55,773 bases of DNA from WRHT01 sp031550525 (GTDB taxonomy: Bacteria; Desulfobacterota; Desulfovibrionia; Desulfovibrionales; Desulfovibrionaceae), in NCBI GenBank assembly GCA_031550525.1, contig JAVBON010000008.1, positions 1-55,773 on the forward strand. The letters run 5' to 3'. A program made the translations under genes and the position numbers. Within the stretch, counting starts at the first letter, position 1. Each line of letters begins with the position of its first letter. The notes below the pieces were generated by a model. It had not been told where the DNA came from, made no database searches, and saw only the letters and a list, made by a program, of their open reading frames with translations. Shown here in pieces: positions 24,189 to 30,500 of this stretch.

Positions 24189-24812
24189 ATGGAAACGTTA
24201 ACATGGCAACCCCCCGCATGGGGGCCCTTGCAGTGGGGCGCGGCCAGATGGAGCTCGTTTGGGTCATCCTGGCCCCGCGAGGCGGCAAGGCCCAAGTCCG
24301 TCTTCAAGGTGGAAGGGCCGGTTACAGTTACCGGCGTGGATAGTACGGAAAGGGGCTTTTTGTTTGGCCCGGCTTTTTCCATATCAACCCTGGCGGGCAA
24401 ACCCCTTATGACCGTGCTCTCATGGGGCCGGCAGGGCAGTTTAACCAGCGGATCGGGCACTAGTCTTCTGGGCGTTGGGCTGGCCCGTGGCGATAATGCT
24501 GGTATCTGGAGCATGCTCACGCCGTTTTCCTCCCTGCAAGGCGCTGCCGTGGGTGGCCAATGCGTCATGTGGTCGCGCTTTGTCGCGCCATCCAGCGTGT
24601 ATATGGCGCAAGGCTCCGGCAACTATGTGTCCGGCAGCTATGGCGGTATTAATGGGACCGCGCCCTTGTATAACGACATCAGCGCCGTGTTGCCGGATGG
24701 GCTGGAGAGCGAGGCACGCTTCTGTCTTATCATGCGAGATACGCGCACGGCAGGGGATATGGGGGATATCACCATTAGCGGCCTGGAGGTGTTCGCCCAT
24801 GACTTCGTCTAA
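24189..24812 (+). CDS. Hypothetical virion-associated protein
   Basis: 207 residues beginning METLTWQPPAWGPLQWGAARWSSFG, with an unusually Trp-rich N-terminus. The body is Ser/Gly/Thr-rich and beta-like ('SISTLAGKPLMTVLSWGRQGSLTSGSG', ending DITISGLEVFAHDF). Strong ribosome site (AGGAGGAG). The next gene begins before its stop. No family recognised; context suggests a fibre or receptor-binding accessory. Confidence 0.5.
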   Translation: METLTWQPPAWGPLQWGAARWSSFGSSWPREAARPKSVFKVEGPVTVTGVDSTERGFLFGPAFSISTLAGKPLMTVLSWGRQGSLTSGSGTSLLGVGLARGDNAGIWSMLTPFSSLQGAAVGGQCVMWSRFVAPSSVYMAQGSGNYVSGSYGGINGTAPLYNDISAVLPDGLESEARFCLIMRDTRTAGDMGDITISGLEVFAHDFV

Positions 24813-25758
24813 AACAATTTATTTGAATGCGGATATGCAATCCCTTTCCAGTTCTGGCGAGTTGCCCAAGTTTCTCACTATACCCAAAGCCTCGGATTTG
24901 GCGGATAAGGCGCTGGAATTTGAAATAGGCTGCACCCGTTCTAGCAATCACAGCACTGCTGGCAACAACACCTATTTGAATATGTACGTTGACGGCGCAA
25001 AGGCCATCGCGTTCATGCTGGAGGCGAATACAAGCAACACCGTGGGCTACAACCCCTGCCGCATGTTCTCTCAAATGCTCTCCTTCTACCATTCGGAGGG
25101 GGGAATAAAGCTTTACCCCAGCGCGGCCAGCAATGCCGTGACTGCTTCTTACTTTGTTCAGCCCGCCAGAACTGAGGATTTTATAACCATAGCGCCGGGC
25201 GCGGAGGTCTCTTTCTCGCTCTCGGCAAGTTTCGATGCCGATTTTATCATGTTCCAACTGGTCAAGGTGGATTTGCTGGATGAAGGCAGCGTGCTTTTTA
25301 AGCTGGCCGAGCCGGTGGAGGTGGTTGGAAATAACAACTTCGCACAGGTGTTTTTTAATACCTCATTGGGCGATACCCCGGCAGATTATGCCGGAAAGTG
25401 GCTGGATGTAACGTGTAATATAGAAGTGGAGCCGGTGACGGACAGCACGCCGCAAGTGTTAAACATTAATCTGCGGCAGGGCAGTATTAATAAATATCTT
25501 TGCGGGCAGCAAGTTTACGGCAGTTCTTCCGTAGTGCGCAGCTGGTCGCGGCGCTGGGTTCTGCCCATAAACAGCACCGGTACAATTATACCGGCGGAGT
25601 TCGGCACAGTGACTTCAAACTTACCGTCCTTTGCCAATATCATATCGGCCAAGGCCTATACTATCGGCACACAAACCGGCGATGTGCACATGTACATCAC
25701 ATCCGTTTTGCCCATAACCTTTAAAATAACCGACTATGTAGTCAGACTGCGAGGATAA
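24799..25758 (+). CDS. Hypothetical virion-associated protein
   Basis: 319 residues from ATG 24799, which follows GGAGGT at good spacing; the longer reading upstream is a shadow of the previous gene. Predicted beta-rich throughout ('LEFEIGCTRSSNHSTAGNNTYLNMYVDGAKAIAFML', 'ITIAPGAEVSFSLSASFDADFIMFQLVKV'). It ends VLPITFKITDYVVRLRG, similar in style to the end of the previous protein, so the two may be related adhesion modules. Family unknown. Confidence 0.55.
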   Translation: MTSSKTIYLNADMQSLSSSGELPKFLTIPKASDLADKALEFEIGCTRSSNHSTAGNNTYLNMYVDGAKAIAFMLEANTSNTVGYNPCRMFSQMLSFYHSEGGIKLYPSAASNAVTASYFVQPARTEDFITIAPGAEVSFSLSASFDADFIMFQLVKVDLLDEGSVLFKLAEPVEVVGNNNFAQVFFNTSLGDTPADYAGKWLDVTCNIEVEPVTDSTPQVLNINLRQGSINKYLCGQQVYGSSSVVRSWSRRWVLPINSTGTIIPAEFGTVTSNLPSFANIISAKAYTIGTQTGDVHMYITSVLPITFKITDYVVRLRG

Positions 25759-25760
25759 TT

Positions 25761-26324
25761 ATGTTTACGCTTCAACTTTTTGACGCTAACGGCGAGCCGC
25801 GCGACATTGAAAAAGAAATCCAGGCCATACCAAATCGCATTTACCGCCAGTACGACATGGCAAGCGGGGTGTGCGTCGTTTATCAGGAAGGTGACGAAAT
25901 ACCCAAACCCTCGGCCCAGGCCTTGCTGGATTCCGCCAAATCAGCCGCTTTCGAGCAACTGCGCCAGCGCAAATGGCAGGCCAAGGATGCGGGCATAACT
26001 GTTAACGGCATTGCCATAGATACGGACGATAAAGGCCAGGCCACCATAAACGGGGCCGTAACCAACGTGTTGATAGACCCGGCCTTCAAGGCCAACTGGA
26101 AAACCGCCGCCACCGGCGAAAACGGCGGCGCCATATGGGTGAAGCTTGACGGCGTAACCATTATAGCCCTGGCCAAAGCCTTAACCGCCTATACCGAAGC
26201 CTGCTTTGCCGTGGAGGCGCAAAAACAGGCCGAGCTCGCCGCCTTGCAAACGGCGGACGCCATAACCGCATGGCTGGAAACCGCGCTTGACGCGGGCTGG
26301 CCCGCAAGGGCGGTAAGCCTGTAA
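25761..26324 (+). CDS. DUF4376-family tail fibre protein
   Basis: 187 residues. 'RQRKWQAKDAGITVNGIAIDTDDKGQATINGAV' and 'WKTAATGENGGAIWVKLDGVTIIALAKALTAYTEACFAVEA' match the DUF4376 signature found at the C-terminus of phage tail fibre and assembly proteins. N-terminal 60 residues ('LQLFDANGEPRDIEKEIQAIPNRIYRQYDMASGVCVVYQEGDEIPKPS') are a typical leader domain. The stop overlaps the next start (TAATG). Confidence 0.75.
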   Translation: MFTLQLFDANGEPRDIEKEIQAIPNRIYRQYDMASGVCVVYQEGDEIPKPSAQALLDSAKSAAFEQLRQRKWQAKDAGITVNGIAIDTDDKGQATINGAVTNVLIDPAFKANWKTAATGENGGAIWVKLDGVTIIALAKALTAYTEACFAVEAQKQAELAALQTADAITAWLETALDAGWPARAVSL

Positions 26325-26707
26325 TGGCCGCTTTTGCGAATCCGCCCTATACCGCCCGCGCGTTGGCCTTGGCCAATGCCACCGGCGCAACCTACACCGC
26401 CGCGCACATAGCCGACTACATACCACTTTCGGACGGATGCAGCGGCAAAGTAAGCTGGCTGTACAAAGCCCTTTGGGGCCGCGACATAAGCTGCGTGCAA
26501 TGCTGCTACCTGCACGACTGGCTGTATATGCTGGGCGGCACGGCGGCGGACAGAAAAGAGGCGGACAAGCTTTTAAGGGATTGCGCGGCAGAGGCGGGTT
26601 ACTTCCCGCCCGGCTGGCGGGGTAAAGGCAGAAAGGCGTGGCGGGGTGTCAGGGCGTGGCTTATATACGGCGCGGTGAGGGTGTTTGGGGGTAGGTATTG
26701 GGGGTAG
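26324..26707 (+). CDS. Phospholipase A2-like phage protein
   Basis: 127 residues. The central 'SDGCSGKVSWLYKAL' then 'CVQCCYLHDWLYMLGGTAADRKEADKLLRDCA' carries the PLA2 motif C-C-x-x-H-D: His for catalysis and a neighbouring Asp, plus a 'G-G-x-x-x-x-R-x-x-A-D' helix. The protein would hydrolyse phospholipids or keep the fold for another use; the calcium loop is not clear. No signal peptide is evident. Placed between fibre and lysis genes, it could aid lysis or membrane crossing. Translation is coupled to the gene before. Confidence 0.6.
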   Translation: MAAFANPPYTARALALANATGATYTAAHIADYIPLSDGCSGKVSWLYKALWGRDISCVQCCYLHDWLYMLGGTAADRKEADKLLRDCAAEAGYFPPGWRGKGRKAWRGVRAWLIYGAVRVFGGRYWG

Positions 26708-26897
26708 GAAAACACATAGGCGGTGGGAAGAACCGCCCGGCGGAATGTGCGCCATGCCTGCGCCGGCAGCCCGTATATTGCCTTTATTCCGTTTTGTGTT
26801 AACTTGATTAGGCGAACTGAATAAAATTTGACTATTGTCATAAGTAACAGTACCCAACCATGGTATATTGTTTTTCAGATGCAAAAAGGAGACGGAA

Positions 26898-27068
26898 ATG
26901 GCTAGGCCCATAACCCCAACACCAGTGTTGAGCGGTGAGGATGCTAAAAGATTCGTGGCTGCCGCTCAAAATCAGCAACCGTTCACTCCCCCCAAGGTGG
27001 ATAATGAGCGTTTTATAGAGTTAATCAAACAAGACCTTACAAAAAAGCGTGAACAGAAATATTTATAG
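26898..27068 (+). CDS. Small antitoxin-like protein of the GNAT module
   Basis: 56 residues from ATG 26898 (AAGGAG upstream): MARPITPTPVLSGEDAKRFV to the end VLIK-type basic tail 'IKQDLTKKREQKYL'. Short proteins opening M-x-R/K-x-I-x-P-T-P-V-L-x-G-x-D-A-x-x-F precede GNAT genes in other bacteria, in the arrangement of a toxin-antitoxin pair. It overlaps the GNAT reading by 20 bases. An intrinsic terminator follows about 20 bases after its stop. Antitoxin function is inferred from context. Confidence 0.6.
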   Translation: MARPITPTPVLSGEDAKRFVAAAQNQQPFTPPKVDNERFIELIKQDLTKKREQKYL

Positions 27069-27585
27069 CAACAATAAATATGTGGTAAAACCCGTGCAAG
27101 ATTTTTCAATCTTCACGGGTTTTTCATGTTGCGCGCCGGATGATGACGATAAAGACTTGGATGAGTTTATCCGCCAAGACGCCGCCATGCATTTGCAAAT
27201 GCGCATGGCCGTCATTTACGGGTTGTTTCTGGAGGGCTTTGATGATGCAGTGCCCCTTGGTTTTGCCACGCTGCAAAACGATGCCATCAAGTTACGCACT
27301 ACTGATTTTCCCTACAAATCTTCTTCTGCCGTCAAAATTGGACGTTTCGGCATCAACAACGCTTATCAGGGCAACGGCATAGGCTCTGAATTTTTGACCT
27401 GCCTTAAAACATTTATGTGTACCAGCAATAGAACCGGATGCCGGTTCATAACTCTTGATGCCTATAATACGCCGCGTATTATAGCCTTTTACCGCAAAAA
27501 CGGTTTTGCCCACCTTAAAGAGCCAAATTCAGACCGTAAACAGGAACAGCTTTATTTCGATCTTATGGCGCATCGCCTGTGCTAA
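27049..27585 (+). CDS. GNAT-family acetyltransferase, putative toxin
   Basis: 178 residues from GTG 27049. The acetyl-CoA loop 'NNAYQGNGIGSEFL' (Q-x-x-G-x-G) is intact near residue 104-117, followed by 'ITLDAYNTPRIIAFYRKNGFAHL', the standard GNAT C-terminus. The N-terminal 'FSCCAPDDDDKDLDEFIRQDAAMH' matches the 'F-x-C-x-x-x-x-L-D-x-F-L-x-x-x-A' opening of GNAT toxins that acetylate charged tRNAs. The coding start region includes an intrinsic terminator, so toxin expression would need readthrough. Substrate unknown. Confidence 0.7.
   Translation: MNRNIYSNNKYVVKPVQDFSIFTGFSCCAPDDDDKDLDEFIRQDAAMHLQMRMAVIYGLFLEGFDDAVPLGFATLQNDAIKLRTTDFPYKSSSAVKIGRFGINNAYQGNGIGSEFLTCLKTFMCTSNRTGCRFITLDAYNTPRIIAFYRKNGFAHLKEPNSDRKQEQLYFDLMAHRLC
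27087..27124 (+). terminator. Intrinsic terminator inside the 5' end of the GNAT gene
   Basis: AAAACCCGTG (27087-27096) pairs with CACGGGTTTT (27114-27123), and inside it AAGATT (27098-27103) pairs with AATCTT (27108-27113), leaving a four-base loop and one bulged C. The right arm runs straight into a T-rich tail. It is a textbook rho-independent terminator lying after the antitoxin stop and within the toxin reading frame. Confidence 0.85.
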
Positions 27586-27710
27586 TGGATAAACGCAACT
27601 ATATTTTCAGTATGCCGCGAGCTCAATGTAGCGCAGTTACCCGTGGCGCGTATTGCTCAGTTTTTTGATATCTGCCCATTTCTACTCAAAAAGATTGCTT
27701 TTTTATAGGA

Positions 27711-27734
27711 TTTTGTTTATAATTATAAACAAAA
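27711..27734. promoter_or_regulatory. 24-bp perfect AT palindrome
   Basis: Each half reads TTTTGTTTATAA and the second half is its exact reverse complement, with no spacer. It lies about 115 bases before the endolysin start. It could be an operator or, with surrounding T runs, a bidirectional terminator. The perfect symmetry of 24 bases is unlikely by chance. Confidence 0.7.
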
Positions 27735-27772
27735 TGCCATTCTTCCTGCCATTCTTCCTGCCATTCTTCCCA
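27735..27772. repeat. Three tandem CCATTCTTCCTG repeats
   Basis: Three 12-bp copies (the last ending CCC instead of CTG) directly after the 24-bp palindrome. In one frame they read as Pro-Phe-Phe-Leu, in an upstream extension of the endolysin reading that I do not accept as coding. Confidence 0.85.
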
Positions 27773-27847
27773 TGTTTATTATTCACGGTTTTTTCGAGTT
27801 TTCACCAACCCAGAACCACTATCCATAATTTTTGTTCCGGAGGTTTT

Positions 27848-28231
27848 ATGCGCTTTCAACTGTTCAAACACTATTCGCATTACACCGGCCCTTGGCTCTG
27901 GCCCAACTTCAAGCCCGCCGAGCTGGCCTGCCGCCACTGCGGCGAACTGTGCCTGGACCAGCCCAGCCTGGATGCGTTGCAAATGCTGCGCGCCAATTGG
28001 GGAAAACCCATTGCGCTTAATTCCGCCCACCGTTGCGCGGAGCACAATGCTAAAGTTGGCGGCGTTAAAGACAGCATGCACCTTAAACTGGCTTTTGACT
28101 GCCGCGTGGCGGCGGAAGAGCGCGAAGCCTTCGCGGATATGGCCGAAAGCTGCGGCTTCAAAGGCATCGGCATTTATCCGGCCTTCGTGCATGTGGATAT
28201 GCGAGAGGAGGCCGCCGTTTGGCGTGGGTAA
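27848..28231 (+). CDS. M15 peptidase endolysin
   Basis: 127 residues from ATG 27848, preceded by CCGGAGG; the longer reading from 27653 would add a hydrophobic Phe-rich tail encoded by the 12-bp repeats and is rejected. Conserved M15 metal ligands are seen: 'SMHLKLAFD' (S-x-H-x-x-x-x-A-x-D) and the second His in 'FVHVDMR'. The opening 'FKPAELACRHCGEL' is typical of phage D-Ala-D-Ala carboxypeptidase/L-Ala-D-Glu peptidase lysins. It would cut peptidoglycan cross-links at lysis. It is the last recognised prophage gene. Confidence 0.85.
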   Translation: MRFQLFKHYSHYTGPWLWPNFKPAELACRHCGELCLDQPSLDALQMLRANWGKPIALNSAHRCAEHNAKVGGVKDSMHLKLAFDCRVAAEEREAFADMAESCGFKGIGIYPAFVHVDMREEAAVWRG

Positions 28232-28347
28232 AATGATAGAATAAAGGATGTATATGCCCAATTGCCATGGAATGAAACATACCGCTTGTAGTGAGCTTTA
28301 GCCGCCTGGTAATATAAGCCCGCCTTACATGACCAAATAAAGCGAAC

Positions 28348-28701
28348 TCAAAAAGATAAAAGCCTTTCAGCTACAATATCCTTATATTCTTGGTTTTGAC
28401 GCGCCACTACGTAAATAACTACCAACTTTTCCGACTCAAATACTTCGTATATCATCCTGTACATTTTTTTTCTGACAAAAATTTGTTTAATGTCTGCATG
28501 AAAACCCTTAACGCTGGCGCACCGCATTGGCCAAGTTGCAAGACTTTGGCGAACCTTTTCAAAGTCTTTCAGTAGCTTTTCTAAAGACTCAAAGCCATAT
28601 TCACCGTAAATGTACGCGGCAATCCTGTCTAAATCACTCTCCGCTTCCGGAGTAAATTTGACAATCCAATCAACTTGGGACATTGCCGCTTTACCCCGCA
28701 T
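28348..28701 (-). CDS. RelE/ParE-family toxin
   Basis: 117 residues (111 if starting at MSQVDW, 28683). 'VKFTPEAESDLDRIAAYIYGEYGFESLEKLL' is the ParE N-terminal helix pattern; 'VKGFHADIKQIFVRKKMYRMIYEVFESEKLVVIYVVARQNQEY' gives the basic strands and C-terminal end. RelE-type enzymes cut mRNA in the ribosome and ParE-type inhibit gyrase; sequence does not separate these. It overlaps the antitoxin stop by 11 bases, the usual antitoxin-first operon order. Confidence 0.85.
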   Translation of the reverse strand: MRGKAAMSQVDWIVKFTPEAESDLDRIAAYIYGEYGFESLEKLLKDFEKVRQSLATWPMRCASVKGFHADIKQIFVRKKMYRMIYEVFESEKLVVIYVVARQNQEYKDIVAERLLSF

Positions 28702-28963
28702 ATTTGGTTAAAATATCCTTAAATACGTCCTGGGCGTCTTTAAGTTCATTGTGTTCAACACGCTTCCGGCCCATATGGATCATCTTGGCCAAGGCTATTT
28801 CGTTTTCATAGTTCTCATACTTTTCGGGGCTAATAAGTACCCCGGCCGCTCGGCCATTAACCGTCAAAATCATAGTGCCATTTGTTGCTTGTATCTGCTC
28901 CAAAATGGCATTAGCGTTTTGCTTAAAGTAAGATATCGGATAAATATCCTTGGTGCTGTTCAT
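28691..28963 (-). CDS. Phd/YefM-family antitoxin
   Basis: 90 residues from ATG 28963, preceded by GGAGGAATT; the longer reading to 28993 lacks this. 'DIYPISYFKQNANAILEQIQATNGTMILTVNGRAAGVLISPEKYENYENE' is the Phd/YefM signature: DNA-binding N-terminal fold followed by 'G-x-x-x-x-V-L-x-x-x-x-Y'. It should neutralise the downstream toxin and repress the pair. The pair lies at the right boundary of the prophage. Confidence 0.85.
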   Translation of the reverse strand: MNSTKDIYPISYFKQNANAILEQIQATNGTMILTVNGRAAGVLISPEKYENYENEIALAKMIHMGRKRVEHNELKDAQDVFKDILTKYAG

Positions 28964-29088
28964 AATTCCTCCATAAAAATCTAAATTCGACACTTAATTT
29001 GTATATCAATTTTCACCGCAACCATCAACAACTCAAATTTGGACGACTTGCTGACGTCGCTACCGCAATTTTCCGTTTTAACAACAGC

Positions 29089-29117
29089 CCCCCCTGGCAC
29101 TCGAAGCGCCAGGGGGG
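29089..29117. terminator. GC hairpin
   Basis: CCCCCCTGGC (29089-29098) pairs with GCCAGGGGGG (29108-29117) around a nine-base loop. No T tract follows on the plus strand. Orientation and partner gene are unclear; the only nearby reading, a 44-residue frame from ATG 29128 to 29262, is too weak to call. Confidence 0.6.
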
Positions 29118-29246
29118 TAATCATTACATGAATCTATTTGCGTCAAACTTACATAAAATTTTCAATAAGGACCCTTATCATATTACTATAGTTCCTTCTG
29201 AAAATGTTTTCATCCTGGTTAATCAAGACCCAAATAACTTGAGTCA

Positions 29247-29285
29247 GTCCCATTTAATGTGAGACGGTCTCATTTATTTTGAGAC
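29247..29285. repeat. Two tandem 19-bp palindromic units at the end of htpX
   Basis: GTCCCATTTAATGTGAGAC (29247-29265) and GTCTCATTTATTTTGAGAC (29267-29285) are near-identical and each is an inverted repeat (GTCTCA/TGAGAC in the second). They end one base before the htpX stop codon. They may be a boundary scar, a binding site or a recombination site at the prophage-host junction. Confidence 0.65.
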
Positions 29286-29286
29286 T

Positions 29287-30123
29287 TCACATCGCCATAA
29301 GGCGCTTGATTCTTTCTTCAATGGGCGGGTGCGTGCTGAATAGCCTGCTTATGCTGTTGCCGCTGAAAGGATGCACTATAAACATGTGCGCCGTGGTTTC
29401 AGATTCTTTATGCATGCGCGTGCGCTGGTTGGCGCTTTGCAATTTACCCAAGGCCGAGGCCAAAGCTCGCGGGTTATGGCAGTACTTGGCTCCGCTGTCG
29501 TCGGCCAGGTACTCGCGCGAGCGGGAAATAGCCATTTGAATAAGCGCCGCCGCAATGGGGGCCAGTATAGCCATAAGCAGCATGGCTATGGGGTTGCCGC
29601 GCTCACGGTCGCCGCCACCGCCAAAAATGGCTGCAAACTGCGCCAAGTTTGCCAGAAAGACTATTACAGAGGCCAGCACCGCCGCCACGCTCTGTATAAG
29701 GATATCGCGGTTGGCTATATGGCCTATTTCGTGCGCCAGCACGCCGCGCAGTTCTTCTGGGTTCAGCAGGCGCAAAAGGCCTTCGGTTACAGCCACCACG
29801 GCATGGTCGGGGTTGCGGCCCGTGGCAAAGGCGTTGGGGGCTTCTTCCGGCACCACGCATACGCGCGGTTTGGGTATGCCCGCCTCGCGCGAGAGATCTT
29901 CCACAATTTTGTGCAGTATGGGCGCATCCGCCGGCGAGAGCTCGCTCGCGCGGTACATTGAAAGCACTATTTTATCAGAGTACCAGTAGCTGCCCAGGTT
30001 CATAAGCATGGCAAAGCCAAAGGCTATGACAAGGCCGGTTTTGCCGCCCGCCATCCCGCCCAGAATCATTACCAGCCCCGTAAGAGAGGCCAGCAGAACA
30101 AGGGTTTTTATTTTGCTTGTCAT
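29287..30123 (-). CDS. htpX: HtpX membrane zinc protease (M48)
   Basis: 278 residues. Zinc motif HEIGH with Glu of 'SREYLADD' further on, characteristic of M48B proteases. Two N-terminal membrane segments (about residues 7-22 and 28-45) and two more after the HExxH (about 150-170 and 180-200). HtpX degrades damaged inner membrane proteins as part of the envelope stress response. Length is normal (about 280). It is the first clear host gene to the right of the prophage. Confidence in family is very high. Confidence 0.95.
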   Translation of the reverse strand: MTSKIKTLVLLASLTGLVMILGGMAGGKTGLVIAFGFAMLMNLGSYWYSDKIVLSMYRASELSPADAPILHKIVEDLSREAGIPKPRVCVVPEEAPNAFATGRNPDHAVVAVTEGLLRLLNPEELRGVLAHEIGHIANRDILIQSVAAVLASVIVFLANLAQFAAIFGGGGDRERGNPIAMLLMAILAPIAAALIQMAISRSREYLADDSGAKYCHNPRALASALGKLQSANQRTRMHKESETTAHMFIVHPFSGNSISRLFSTHPPIEERIKRLMAM

Positions 30124-30500
30124 TGTTTTTACCTTAACAGGTTAAATTGCATGCAAAGTGCATAAACAAGCCGCCATGCCCAGCATGCGGCAAGTATTTT
30201 TTGTTTACGCTTTACAAGTTTATTAAACATTTTATCGGGTCTGACAAGAGGGGATAGCCCCGAAGGGTCGAATATAACTTGGGATGTAAGCGGTGTGGCC
30301 GCGCCGGTAAAAGAATACGGATTCCCCTTCAGGGCGGCAATATAAGAGAGGGGCTGCCAGCCCCGCATCACGCCCGTACCGCCGCGCGTGAGCTTATGGC
30401 CGCTTGAAATGCTGACACGCTTTTTTATTTGTCTACTTGACGTGGGCAGACCAGCCCGCCCCTCTGTTATATATACGGCTACGCCGTTTTCATATTTATC
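30124..30500. repeat. Intergenic region with REP-like repeat copy
   Basis: No gene. Segment 30266-30320 aligns with 43,675-43,725 (shared pieces: CGAATAT, GGGATG-AAGCG, CGCGCCGGTAA-AGAATA-GGA). The piece GGGCGGCAATATAAGAG (30332-30348) matches the reverse complement of 43,795-43,812. A hairpin GGGGCTG/CAGCCCC spans 30350-30364. A further repeat shared with 50,471-50,502 starts at 30489 and runs into the end of the next gene. Confidence 0.65.

Noticed and set aside
21978..26324. Diversity-generating retroelement, expected because the capsid genes resemble BPP-1
   Set aside because: No reverse transcriptase frame and no template/variable repeat pair seen near the fibre genes.
27653..27847. N-terminal membrane extension of the endolysin
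   Set aside because: Encoded by a palindrome and 12-bp repeats; the ATG at 27848 has a strong ribosome site.
28999..29262. Small plus-strand gene before htpX
   Set aside because: Spans a hairpin and ends in the paired palindromes; no family features.
1..29280. Integrase, attachment site or tRNA for the prophage
   Set aside because: None seen in the window; the relevant edge is probably further left.
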